DNA from: an uncultured bacterium
GTDB lineage: Bacteria > Bipolaricaulota > Bipolaricaulia > UBA7950 > UBA9294
Length of the DNA: 43,184 bases
Reading direction: 5' to 3'
NCBI GenBank assembly: GCA_913009415.1
Contig: CAJVYM010000007.1
Location: 1 to 43,184, forward strand
Shown here: positions 1-7,285 of the stretch, piece by piece
Layout: every line of letters starts with the position of its first letter
How positions within the stretch are numbered: the first letter of the stretch is position 1
Position numbers and translations under genes: made by a program
The notes under the pieces: model-generated
What the model saw: the letters and a program-made list of their open reading frames with translations, nothing else
The model's database searches: none
Told to the model about the DNA's origin: nothing

Positions 1-115
1 GAGGAGAGTACGTGAAAGGAAGTAGGATAGAGTAGGATGGGGAGAAATAATGAATAAGTCAAAGCAAGAAATAAAAACATTTATTTTTTGTGCTTTTTTT
101 GTTTTTTTTTTTTTT
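1..115. other. Non-genomic read tail
   Basis: Low-complexity purine-rich sequence followed by a long T tract (about 101-115) that directly abuts an Illumina adapter. Read on the minus strand, this is genomic insert, then adapter, then poly-A, then noise. That is the pattern produced when a read runs through the insert and off the end of the flow-cell oligonucleotide. I treat it as artefact, not as a terminator or a gene. Confidence 0.9.
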
Positions 116-173
116 AATGATACGGCGACCACCGAGATCTACACTCTTTCCCTACACGACGCTCTTCCGATCT
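116..173 (+). other. Illumina P5/TruSeq read-1 adapter
   Basis: The 58 nt beginning AATGATACGGCGACC and ending GCTCTTCCGATCT match the Illumina universal adapter over its full length. The adapter was not trimmed before assembly. Read on the minus strand it adds an artefactual C-terminal peptide (RSEERRVGKECRSRWSPYH) to the truncated gene that begins at 416. Confidence 0.98.
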
Positions 174-416
174 TTTGAATCTTTCTAGGTACTTAACTCG
201 ATCAAATTCATCGTGTGTAAATGGTGATTTATCAATGAGTCGGTCAATGGTCGATCTTAAGCGCCAACATTCTTCAGCCTGTCCCCGGTACGCGAATGTA
301 GGATAATCCAACAAACGTCCGTTTACTAAGCTAAAAAAGGCATCCCACTGATCAAGGCGAAACTCAAGGATTCCGTGACCTAGGTAATGTTCTTTGATTG
401 GCATCCGCACTTTCAT
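174..416 (-). CDS. FRG-domain protein, 3' truncated by contig end
   Basis: Only the first 81 residues are genomic; the reading frame then enters the sequencing adapter. The segment around residues 43-60 contains YRGQ, then W-x-L, then a downstream basic residue, as in FRG domains (named for the conserved F/Y-R-G motif). FRG proteins are common in phage-defence and mobile regions, but their biochemical role is poorly known. The start at 416 gives a plausible N-terminus (MKVRMPIKE). The gene is more AT-rich than the core genes to its right, as is its neighbour at 513-1238, which suggests transfer. Function cannot be said from this fragment. Confidence 0.7.
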
Positions 417-512
417 AGCATCGACCGATCCTAGTGTTTAAGCTAACTTACTGCTGTGGGGCGCGCGGCAGTTTTGCGCGTCCCTACCAGCAGATCATTA
501 TGTGATTTTGTC

Positions 513-1238
513 TTAATTTAAACGATGTTCTAAAATGTCCTTAATCTTTTTCCCAATATCAGAAATTCGCACAGTTAATTCAGATCCCTCAACTATATAT
601 GGTTCACTCGCTCTCTTCCAGTCATCCTGATCTCTAACCATTACATCTGGTGATACTAATTCAAACAGTTCTGAAGTGGCAATATTACCAGCTTCATCCA
701 AGGTCAGGTAATCGTCACGATCTTCAATCCGATATTTCCACCCATTCTCATTTTTCCATCCTGACTCAACAAACCATTTCAGGTCTTCCAGTATTACTTG
801 ATCAACAATATAAGAGGCCCTTAAAAATTCGTCATAGCTCATTCTTTCTGATAAAAAAGCTGAGAATAAAAGAGCGATTATTTGTGATTTCTCATAGTCT
901 TCACACTTATCAATTATGTATAGGAGTTTTTCACCAACTTTCGTCCTAAATTTACCGGAATTGTCAATTCTGTCTATCATTTTATGACGTTTTGTTGCCG
1001 ATATATTTTTAAGTTCGGAAATAAAATAGATTATCTTTTTTAGAAATAGAATTTCCTTGATTCCCATACTGGCCTTTCCAAGACCAATAACAGTGCCAAT
1101 AATGGGAATATCTTTTGCAATACCATCCTCAATAAGGCTGTCCGCAAAAACTTCAGCTAATCCGATCGTGGCATTTTGCAAGTCACTATCTTTTAAGGTC
1201 TGGCTAAAAGAATGTGATAATTTATTTAGTTCTGACAT
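513..1238 (-). CDS. Hypothetical protein, AT-rich, with a hydrophobic segment
   Basis: A 241-residue protein that I do not recognise. Residues about 43-75 form a hydrophobic stretch (DIPIIGTVIGLGKASMG... then LFLKKIIYFI) that could be a membrane hairpin or a buried helix pair. The rest is charged and helical, with an acidic/aromatic section (WKNENGWKYR) and a lysine-rich C-terminus. Base composition is clearly AT-richer than the core genes. It lies downstream of the truncated FRG gene in the same orientation, about 97 bp beyond that gene's start, and next to toxin-antitoxin genes, so a defence or mobile-element role is possible but unproven. Confidence 0.75.
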   Translation of the reverse strand: MSELNKLSHSFSQTLKDSDLQNATIGLAEVFADSLIEDGIAKDIPIIGTVIGLGKASMGIKEILFLKKIIYFISELKNISATKRHKMIDRIDNSGKFRTKVGEKLLYIIDKCEDYEKSQIIALLFSAFLSERMSYDEFLRASYIVDQVILEDLKWFVESGWKNENGWKYRIEDRDDYLTLDEAGNIATSELFELVSPDVMVRDQDDWKRASEPYIVEGSELTVRISDIGKKIKDILEHRLN

Positions 1239-1338
1239 TTCACTACTTCACATAACTCATTATTCTACCCAAAATCTCCCTCTTGCCGGGAAATCAAGCC
1301 CCCGACGTTACGCATTCTATAACTCCATCTCTGTACTG

Positions 1339-1545
1339 TCAAGAGGAGAACTGAAGAAACGGTTTGATCGGAATCAGCCCAGCGATTAATGCAACATTCT
1401 CCAAGTACAGCTCAGTCGCTTCCTTCCAGTTTGCGAGTGCGTCGGAAGGGGAGTCGCCTGCGCTTGCTACCCCAAGCTCTGAACACTTGGCAACGTATCC
1501 TTCCGGCTCTTTCCAGATTGTTGCTGTCAGCTTGTATGTAAGCAT
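1339..1545 (-). CDS. HicB-family antitoxin, solitary
   Basis: A short protein with the HicB/UPF0150 pattern: an N-terminal strand (MLTYKLTATIWKE), then EGYVAKCSELGVASAGDSPSDALANWKEA, matching the degenerate RNase-H-like fold of HicB antitoxins. HicB normally neutralises the mRNA interferase HicA. No HicA-like frame (about 60 residues with the catalytic His) is visible within the roughly 100 bp on either side, so this is a solitary copy. An upstream in-frame ATG at 1569 would add 8 residues. I prefer 1545 because the first beta strand begins there, but GACAGGA abuts this ATG directly, so the start is uncertain. Confidence 0.7.
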   Translation of the reverse strand: MLTYKLTATIWKEPEGYVAKCSELGVASAGDSPSDALANWKEATELYLENVALIAGLIPIKPFLQFSS

Positions 1546-1632
1546 TCCTGTCACAACCCTGGGAAGCATCCACCATCGCTTCCTGTCTTCAGGCTAGCAC
1601 CGCAGACAGGGATTGTCAAGCGGAAAGGACAA

Positions 1633-1878
1633 TCACGCCTTTCCCAGATCTTTTCGCACATGCGGGATCAACCCTCCGTCTTCGAGGATTGCGAGGACTT
1701 CCTTCGAAAGTGCTGGAAAGTGATACTCATTACCCTCGTGAATCACCATACCATTCTCGAAGTCGATCGAGAGGGTATCGCTCTTTTTCATCGCGTCGAT
1801 GTCTTCTGAAAGCTCGATCACGGGAAGGCCGTTGTTGACCGCGTTGCGAAAGAAGATGTGCGAGAAGGATTTGGCGAT
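1633..1878 (-). pseudogene. LeuD 3'-end fragment, copy 1
   Basis: About 246 bp homologous to the 3' end of the complete leuD-like gene at 3431-3922, from IAKSF through the stop codon. The reading frame is open throughout and ends in the equivalent place (PHVRKDLGKA). Over the last 62 residues roughly 12 amino acids differ from the full copy, with additional silent changes. Homology stops abruptly at the upstream edge, inside a codon run ending in ATCGCC. It cannot encode a functional swivelling domain because the N-terminal half is missing. See the finding on leuD 3' ends flanking toxin-antitoxin modules. Confidence 0.85.
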
Positions 1879-1987
1879 TTTGTCCCTCTCCGGCCCAAGA
1901 GATCGGGCGATGTGCTATCGAGGGGAGGTTTGTGCTACTATCGTTGTCAGGCAGAGAAGTAGCCGCTGGTCAAGGAGGTCGTTGGTA

Positions 1988-2317
1988 GTGAAGCTGTTAC
2001 CAGAGGAGCGAGTTTGGCTGGACGATTTCATCGAGGCCATCCGCCATGGCTTCCCTGGACTGATCAAGCAGGTGACAGTCTTCGGTTCAAAAGCACGTGA
2101 AGATGCCACTCCCGATTCCGACCTGGATGTGCTCGTTATCATCATAGGGAAAGAAGATCTCAAATCCCGTATCCGTTTGCTTGGATATGAGTTAGCGCTG
2201 GGGAAGGATGTGGTGCCTTCTATCGCAGTTTACACCGTCCAAGAGATTGAACAACGCAGAGAGCACCGCTCACCCTTCCTAGAGGCGGTGGAGCGGGAGG
2301 GTGTGGTGATCTCGTGA
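1988..2317 (+). CDS. MNT-type minimal nucleotidyltransferase (antitoxin of MNT/HEPN pair)
   Basis: A 109-residue protein with the nucleotidyltransferase signature VFGSKAREDATPDSDLDVLV (GS...D-x-D). MNT proteins paired with HEPN toxins act as antitoxins, in studied cases by AMPylating the HEPN partner. The frame opens earlier, but I choose GTG at 1988 because a perfect Shine-Dalgarno (AAGGAGGT, 1972-1979) lies 8 nt upstream. The upstream part of the frame is antisense to the leuD fragment. It overlaps the HEPN gene by 4 nt (GTGA) and is transcribed opposite to the flanking genes. Confidence 0.85.
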   Translation: MKLLPEERVWLDDFIEAIRHGFPGLIKQVTVFGSKAREDATPDSDLDVLVIIIGKEDLKSRIRLLGYELALGKDVVPSIAVYTVQEIEQRREHRSPFLEAVEREGVVIS

Positions 2318-2721
2318 GGGAAGTCCAGATTAGAGCCGAATGGCGACGAGCTGTGAAGGCCCAGGGAGCAGCGGATCTCTTGCTCGAAGAAGGTTTTTAC
2401 GAAGATGCCGTCTCGCGAGCCTATTATGCCGTCCTTCATGCGGCCAAGGCCGCGTTGCTTGCGCGAGATATAGTAACAGAGAGCCATACTGCTGTGAGGC
2501 GTCTCTTCGGAAAAGAGCTGGTGCAACAGGGTCTTCTCGAGAAGGAGTGGGCGATGATCTTCGCACATGAGCAGGATGAAAGAGCTTCCGCTGATTACGA
2601 TGTAGAGTTGACCTTTTCCCAAGATGTTGCAGGACAGCGCGTAGAGGAGTCAAGACGTTTTCTGAAACGAATCTGCTCCTTTCTGCAGAGAGAAGGGCTC
2701 GATGACATGGTTCCGGTTTGA
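2314..2721 (+). CDS. HEPN-domain protein (putative RNase toxin)
   Basis: A 135-residue all-helical protein with the HEPN core SRAYYAVLHAAKAALLA near residues 34-50, followed by R51-x6-H58, which resembles the R-x(4-6)-H catalytic motif of HEPN ribonucleases. The GTG start overlaps the stop of the upstream nucleotidyltransferase gene, as is typical for MNT/HEPN toxin-antitoxin pairs. The pair sits between two leuD 3'-end copies. Whether it is an active toxin or a housekeeping pair cannot be told from the sequence. Confidence 0.85.
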   Translation: MREVQIRAEWRRAVKAQGAADLLLEEGFYEDAVSRAYYAVLHAAKAALLARDIVTESHTAVRRLFGKELVQQGLLEKEWAMIFAHEQDERASADYDVELTFSQDVAGQRVEESRRFLKRICSFLQREGLDDMVPV

Positions 2722-2769
2722 GCTTCTCGGCCCGCATAGCCTTGAGTGCGAAATCTTACAATGCAACAC

Positions 2770-2903
2770 TCATCCCCTCCCCAACGCCTTCCGCACGTGC
2801 GGAATCAGACCACCGTCTTGGAGGATGGCGAGGACTTCTTTGGGTAGTGCGGGAAACTGATACTCATTACCTTCGTGGATAACGACGCTTATCTCAAACT
2901 GGG
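2770..2903 (-). pseudogene. LeuD 3'-end fragment, copy 2
   Basis: About 130 bp matching the last 40 codons of the leuD-like gene (VVIHEG... through PHVRKALGRG and the stop). The frame is intact to the equivalent stop codon, and similarity ends just beyond it. On the other side it breaks within about 5 bp of the stop codon of the DUF2283 gene. It differs from both copy 1 and the full gene by scattered substitutions, so it is not a recent identical duplication. Confidence 0.8.
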
Positions 2904-2905
2904 CC

Positions 2906-3136
2906 TTAGCTCTTCTCGGCAGCTTTCTCCAGCGGTCTAGTAATCTCAAAATTGACTGTAGAGAGATCAGCAACGGTGAGATGTGCGGAAGCATCTAGAA
3001 TCTCGATACCAATGATGTTTCCATCGATGTCATAATCAAGAATGAATCCATCCTTGATCTCGTCGCTCTCATGATACCCGCCCTCTTGGAGCTTGATGTA
3101 GAGGGCGTCTGCTTCTTCATCATATCTAACTCTCAT
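2906..3136 (-). CDS. DUF2283-family small protein (putative antitoxin)
   Basis: A 76-residue protein starting MRVRYDEEADALYIKL and continuing to GFILDYDIDGNIIGIEILDAS, the typical DUF2283 pattern of a beta-rich fold. Genes of this family commonly sit next to DUF4258 genes and are thought to form toxin-antitoxin-like pairs; biochemical proof is limited. ATG at 3136 overlaps the stop of the DUF4258 gene (ATGA) and has a GGGAGG ribosome site about 7 nt upstream, so I prefer it to an in-frame start at 3151. The C-terminus (KAAEKS) ends next to the second leuD fragment. Confidence 0.8.
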   Translation of the reverse strand: MRVRYDEEADALYIKLQEGGYHESDEIKDGFILDYDIDGNIIGIEILDASAHLTVADLSTVNFEITRPLEKAAEKS

Positions 3137-3393
3137 CGGCTTCCCTCCCAATACTTGTCAATCTTTGAAGTCCAATACGCTGTTATCACCTTCGTCGTTC
3201 CTTCTGCTTCAATATACACCACGCGCAGTAGGAATTCTTGATTCGCACGATTCGTGATCCCCTGCACAATCTGCTTGTTTCCCTTCCCCTTTATAACTTG
3301 TTGCGGCTTCCTGATCAATTCCTCAACGGTCTCTCTTGCGATCTCCCGTTCTTCCAGAGTACCTTCTGCATGCTTACTATACTGAACTTTCAT
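3133..3393 (-). CDS. DUF4258-family protein (putative toxin partner)
   Basis: An 86-residue protein with YSKHAEGTLEEREI near the N-terminus, a central IRKPQQVIKGKGNKQIVQG segment and a C-terminal VVYIEAEGTTKVITAYWTSK. This is the DUF4258 pattern, related to the RelE/BrnT-like beta-sheet RNase fold. It is the first gene of a two-gene unit with the DUF2283 gene, overlapping by ATGA. The unit follows leuD by about 37 bp in the same orientation, so it could be read through from the metabolic operon. Confidence 0.8.
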   Translation of the reverse strand: MKVQYSKHAEGTLEEREIARETVEELIRKPQQVIKGKGNKQIVQGITNRANQEFLLRVVYIEAEGTTKVITAYWTSKIDKYWEGSR

Positions 3394-3430
3394 GCGAACC
3401 GCCTAGATTTCTAGTACTACGACAGAATAC

Positions 3431-3922
3431 TCACGCCTTCCCTAATGCCTTCCTCACATGCGGGATCAGGCCGCCGTCTTCTAGGATGGCGAGAACTTCC
3501 TTGGGTAGTGCGGGAAAGTGATATTCCTTACCTTCGTGGATGACGATGCCGTTCTCAAAGTCGATTTTGACGCTGTCGTCCTTCTTCATTTCATCGATCC
3601 CTTCTCTTAACTCGATCACGGGAAGGCCGTTGTTGATCGCGTTTCTAAAGAAGATGCGTGAGAAGGATTTGGCGATCACCGCTGCCACTCCGGCTGCCTT
3701 AAGACAAGTTGCCGCTTGCTCGCGCGATGAGCCGCAGCCGAAGTTCGCCCCGGCGACAATCACGTCCCCTGTCTTCACTCCCTTAGCAAAGCTCGGATCG
3801 AGATCCTCCATGGCGTGCTCGGCCATCTCCGCCGGCTCCATCGGTTGGTAGGTGTACTTGCCAGGGAAGATGACGTCGGTGTTGACGTCGTCCCCGTACT
3901 TCCAGACCCACCCTTCGATCAT
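3431..3922 (-). CDS. LeuD-like small subunit of an aconitase-family hydro-lyase
   Basis: A 163-residue swivelling-domain subunit: GWVWKYGDDVNTDVIFPGKY at the N-terminus, then NFGCGSSREQA near residues 61-71 (the conserved GSSRE loop that contacts substrate), SFSRIFFRNAINNGLP, and a C-terminal GGLIPHVRKALGKA. It pairs with the adjacent large subunit by an ATGA overlap. The specificity loop after the first strand reads KYTYQ. The archaeal isopropylmalate and homoaconitate enzymes I know have YL-x there, so the substrate should not be assumed to be isopropylmalate. The neighbours are citrate-lyase genes, not leuA/leuB. Its 3' end is the parent type of two fragments at 1633 and 2770. Confidence 0.88.
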   Translation of the reverse strand: MIEGWVWKYGDDVNTDVIFPGKYTYQPMEPAEMAEHAMEDLDPSFAKGVKTGDVIVAGANFGCGSSREQAATCLKAAGVAAVIAKSFSRIFFRNAINNGLPVIELREGIDEMKKDDSVKIDFENGIVIHEGKEYHFPALPKEVLAILEDGGLIPHVRKALGKA

Positions 3923-5190
3923 TTCGCACCTCCTTCAAACACTTCACGCGGATCGGTGATGACGCCGGTCAGTACCGATGCGGCCACCGTCGCCGGCGAG
4001 GCGAGGTAGATCTCCGCTTCGCGCGATCCCATCCTTCCCTTGAAGTTGCGGTTGGCCGTGGACAGGCAGACCTCACCCGGTGCTAACACTCCCTGATGCG
4101 CACCGAGGCAGGGGCCGCAACCGGGATTGAGGACCATCGCTCCGGCGCGGACGAATGTATCGACTAATCCCTCGGATAGGGCATCGAGCAATACCTCCTG
4201 CGATGCCGGGAGCACGAGCATGCGCACACCCTTGGCGATCTTCTTCGCATCGATGATGCGCGCCGCCAGGCGCAGGTCCTCCAGCCGTCCGTTGGTGCAC
4301 GTGCCGAGGAGAACCTGGTCGATCTTGGTCCCCGCGACATCCTCCACCGGGGAGACGTTGTCCACCGTGTGCGGTTTTGCCACCTGCGGGCCAAGTTGCG
4401 AAGCGTCGAACTTCAGCACCTGTTCGTACTGAGCATCGGGATCGGGATAGACGGGATAGTACTCGCGCACGGCGCGGCCTTCGAGGAAGCGGAACGTCTT
4501 GTCATCGGGAGCGATGTACCCGTTCTTTGCCCCACACTCGATCGCCATGTTGGACAGGATCATGCGTGAGGCCTGGCTCATCTCGCTGATCGCCTCGCCG
4601 GAGAATTCGATGGACTTGTACAACGCTCCGTCGGCGCCGATATCACCGATGATCTTCAATATGAGGTCCTTCGAGGTGACCGGTTCACGCAGCTTTCCAT
4701 GCACGACGATCTTGATGCTCTCCGGCGTCTTCAGCCAGATCTTGGATGTCGCGTACAGCACGGCCATCTCCGAGCGGCCGATCCCTGCGGAGAAGGCACC
4801 GAACGCGCCGTAGGTGGTGGTGTGGGAGTCCGAACCGAGGATGAGGGCGCCAGGGAGGGCGTACCCCTTCTCCGGCAGGACCTGATGGCAGATCCCAACA
4901 CCAGCATCGTAGAAGTGTTCTATCCCCTGATTAGCGACAAACTCGCGGATCTCCTTGTGTCCCAGCGCGTACTTCTCCGTGGATGCTGGGACCGTGTGGT
5001 CGAGGACGATCACGAACCGCCCCGGGTCCTTCACCCGCTCTACACCGATCTTGGCGAAGATCTTGCTGATCGCCGCGGTATTGTCGTGCGACATACAAAA
5101 GTCGGGCGTGATCTCCACAATCTGGCCCACCTCGACGTAGTCGAGACCAGCCTTTTGCGCGAGGATCTTCTGCGCGAACGTCATTTTCAT
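3919..5190 (-). CDS. LeuC-like large subunit of an aconitase-family hydro-lyase
   Basis: A 423-residue [4Fe-4S] hydro-lyase subunit of the LeuC/homoaconitase/2-methylmalate-dehydratase group. The three cluster ligands are visible as C298 (GTCTNGR) and C358/C361 (NPGCGPCLG). HDNTAA, LGSDSHTTTYGAFGAF and KGRMGS are further family motifs. I choose ATG 5190: AGGGGGTGAT lies 6-7 nt upstream, whereas a GTG at 5199 has no such spacing. It forms a heterodimer with the LeuD-like protein. Isopropylmalate, citrate/aconitate, homocitrate and mesaconate/citramalate are all used by relatives; operon context with citrate-lyase subunits favours a substrate linked to acetate release. Confidence 0.88.
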   Translation of the reverse strand: MKMTFAQKILAQKAGLDYVEVGQIVEITPDFCMSHDNTAAISKIFAKIGVERVKDPGRFVIVLDHTVPASTEKYALGHKEIREFVANQGIEHFYDAGVGICHQVLPEKGYALPGALILGSDSHTTTYGAFGAFSAGIGRSEMAVLYATSKIWLKTPESIKIVVHGKLREPVTSKDLILKIIGDIGADGALYKSIEFSGEAISEMSQASRMILSNMAIECGAKNGYIAPDDKTFRFLEGRAVREYYPVYPDPDAQYEQVLKFDASQLGPQVAKPHTVDNVSPVEDVAGTKIDQVLLGTCTNGRLEDLRLAARIIDAKKIAKGVRMLVLPASQEVLLDALSEGLVDTFVRAGAMVLNPGCGPCLGAHQGVLAPGEVCLSTANRNFKGRMGSREAEIYLASPATVAASVLTGVITDPREVFEGGAK

Positions 5191-5195
5191 ACCGA

Positions 5196-5744
5196 TCACC
5201 CCCTTGGGGAATTTGTTCCCGCAATCGTATCGAAGTTCATGAAATCGGCCAGATGGACGACCACTGCCTCGGGCGTGCGCTTGTACGGGTCGCCCTCCTT
5301 GGAGTGGGTTGCGATGACGTGTTGCACCTCTGGAGGGATGCCGTTAGCATCGGCAAGGGCGACACCGGAGAAGGGGTGGCGCACAAGCTTACCCTCCGCG
5401 CTCTTGCGGAATTCTCCGTTCGATTCTTCCATCTCCAACAGCTTTCCCACATCGTGCAGTAGCGCACCGGCAAGGATGATGTCGCGATTCAAGAAAAGCT
5501 TGCCCTGATAGATCTCTTCAAAGGTTTCGTAGACGTGCAGGCAGATCTTGGTAACGCTCCTCACGTGCTGAGCGAAGTTGATATCCACCACCTTGGCCAG
5601 GGTGAACGGCATCCGCTCGATGTCGAATGCTTTCCAGCCACCGCGCACTATGGCGTCCTCCCACGTTTTGGTCACGCCCTCGCGCAGCTTTTTGTCCTCG
5701 ATCAGATTGATCTCCGGCAGAACCCGCAACAACTCTTCTCTCAT
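5196..5744 (-). CDS. HD-domain phosphohydrolase
   Basis: A 182-residue protein with metal-binding HD residues: His near 60 (AQHVRSV), the LLHDVGK doublet near 97-98, HPFSG near 123, then HVIATHSKEGD and VVHLADFMNFD. These fit the HD superfamily of metal-dependent phosphohydrolases. The substrate is unknown. The gene sits inside the citF-leuCD operon: ATG 5744 forms an ATGA overlap with the citF stop and has GGAAGG upstream (an in-frame ATG 6 nt earlier, at 5750, lies directly on that site). This position suggests either repair or recycling of a nucleotide-like cofactor, such as the lyase prosthetic group, or signalling. That is inference only. Confidence 0.85.
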   Translation of the reverse strand: MREELLRVLPEINLIEDKKLREGVTKTWEDAIVRGGWKAFDIERMPFTLAKVVDINFAQHVRSVTKICLHVYETFEEIYQGKLFLNRDIILAGALLHDVGKLLEMEESNGEFRKSAEGKLVRHPFSGVALADANGIPPEVQHVIATHSKEGDPYKRTPEAVVVHLADFMNFDTIAGTNSPRG

Positions 5745-7285
5745 TGCCATCCTTCCACCCTCCTTACTACATCGATAACCGTTCCGTCACGCCACTCGAT
5801 GAGCGCGATCACTTCATCGCCGAACACCGGCTTTCGCGGTGGGCGGGTGAGACGATCGGCCTCGGTTTTCATTTCTGCAAGCTCGCGCACCGGAAGCCCG
5901 GCGGCGACGAACCGCTCCTTCAGATCCTCTCTCCTTGGGTTTATCGCGATCCCACGCTCGGTGACGATCACATCGATCACCTCGCCCGGGGTGGTCACGG
6001 TGGTCACGCTATCTACGATAACTGGGAGCCGCCCGCGCAGGGTGGGGACGGTGATCAGCGTCAGTTTTGCGCCCGCGGCGACCTCTTGGTGTCCACCGAT
6101 TCCGTGCAGGAGCTGGCCATCGGAGTGGGTGTTCACATTTACATTGAAGTCGAGGTCGACCTCCGTCGCCCCGAGGAAGGCGGCGTCGAGCATGTATGTA
6201 GAGCAGCCGCGCGAATCGTAGTTGGCGTAGTGACCGGGGTCCATGAGTACATGGTTCTGATCATGCCGCATCGATTCGATTGCCGCCAGGTCGAATGCCT
6301 GCCCATTCAAGATGACACGCAACAACCCTTTGTGCAGGATGTCGACCAGGTACTTCGTTACCCCTCCAATGGCGAAGCTGCCGACGATTTCAGCACGGGC
6401 CATCTCCTCGCCAACGTACTTCGTCGCGGCGAGCGATATCCCGCCAGCCCCGCCCTGAAAGCTGAACCCGTCCACAATGCATCCCGATGCCTTAACCGCT
6501 GCCGCCGCCAGGCGCGCGATCTTCAGCCGCGTCGGCGAGCGGGTGATCTGCAGCGTTCCCGAGGCGATGCTGTTCGGATCACCGATCTCATCGACAACAA
6601 CAACGTAATCGGTCCATCCCTGCTGGATCTCGAACGGATAGGCCGGGTAAGGAGCGAGGTCGTTGGTCACCACCACCGTCTTCTCGGCGTACTGGGCGTC
6701 GATCGCGCTGTAGCTGATCGGACCACACGGGGTCTTTCCGTAGATACCGTTAGCATTTCCATACGGATCGGCCTGCGCGGCGGCGATGAACGCCACGTCG
6801 ATATGCACGTCTCCCGCCTCGACCGCCCGCCAGCGGCCCCCATGTGAGCGAAGGATTCCCGGCTGCGCGAGCTTTCCCCCTTGTGAGACGAACGCTCCAA
6901 TCGGCCCGTTCATCGAACCCTCGATCCGCGTCACCACACCGCTCTTGATGTGGTCGATCACCGGCTCGTGCACCGGGAAGAGCGCGGTGGGGAACAACCT
7001 AAGGTCATTGATCCCCATGCGCGCGCAGGCGTCGACGACCATGTTCACCAGGTAATCGCCGTTTCGAAAGGCGTGATGGAAGGAGACCGTCATCCCACTC
7101 TTGAGACCGGTCGCCTCGATCGCCTCTTCGATGGAATGTAGGACCTTGTTCTCATTTGGCCCGATGAATTTCTGCGGACGGGCTGCCTTGCGCCCGGTGG
7201 GAGTCGTTGCGAACGCCCCTTCGAACGGTCGTAAGACGCGACCAGCGATCTTCTCCGGTATCTCTCTGCCGAGTGAGTTTTTCAT
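5741..7285 (-). CDS. citF: Citrate lyase alpha subunit (citrate:ACP transferase) CitF
   Basis: A 514-residue protein with CitF landmarks: LGREIPEKIAGRVLRPFEGAFA at the N-terminus, VSFHHAFRNGDYLVN, GSMNGPIGAFVSQGGKL, ADPYGNANGIYGKTPCGPISYS, and the C-terminal TERGIAINPRR. CitF moves the acid onto the acyl carrier, exchanging it for acetate. The ATG at 7285 overlaps the citDE stop (ATGA), with AAAGGGGG 6 nt upstream; the ATG at 7291 lies immediately after that site. Homologues serve citrate lyase and citramalate lyase, so the exact hydroxy-acid is open. The activating ligase CitC and the prosthetic-group enzymes CitG/CitX are not in this window. Confidence 0.9.
   Translation of the reverse strand: MKNSLGREIPEKIAGRVLRPFEGAFATTPTGRKAARPQKFIGPNENKVLHSIEEAIEATGLKSGMTVSFHHAFRNGDYLVNMVVDACARMGINDLRLFPTALFPVHEPVIDHIKSGVVTRIEGSMNGPIGAFVSQGGKLAQPGILRSHGGRWRAVEAGDVHIDVAFIAAAQADPYGNANGIYGKTPCGPISYSAIDAQYAEKTVVVTNDLAPYPAYPFEIQQGWTDYVVVVDEIGDPNSIASGTLQITRSPTRLKIARLAAAAVKASGCIVDGFSFQGGAGGISLAATKYVGEEMARAEIVGSFAIGGVTKYLVDILHKGLLRVILNGQAFDLAAIESMRHDQNHVLMDPGHYANYDSRGCSTYMLDAAFLGATEVDLDFNVNVNTHSDGQLLHGIGGHQEVAAGAKLTLITVPTLRGRLPVIVDSVTTVTTPGEVIDVIVTERGIAINPRREDLKERFVAAGLPVRELAEMKTEADRLTRPPRKPVFGDEVIALIEWRDGTVIDVVRRVEGWQ

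Noticed and set aside
101-115. T tract resembling a terminator tail
   Set aside because: It lies outside the adapter and is poly-A from sequencing read-through, not genomic.
1339-1545. Complete HicAB toxin-antitoxin pair
   Set aside because: Only the HicB-like protein is present; no HicA frame in the flanking bases.
4699-5508. Long plus-strand frame across leuC and the HD gene
   Set aside because: Shadow frame: it crosses two clear genes on the other strand and resembles no family.
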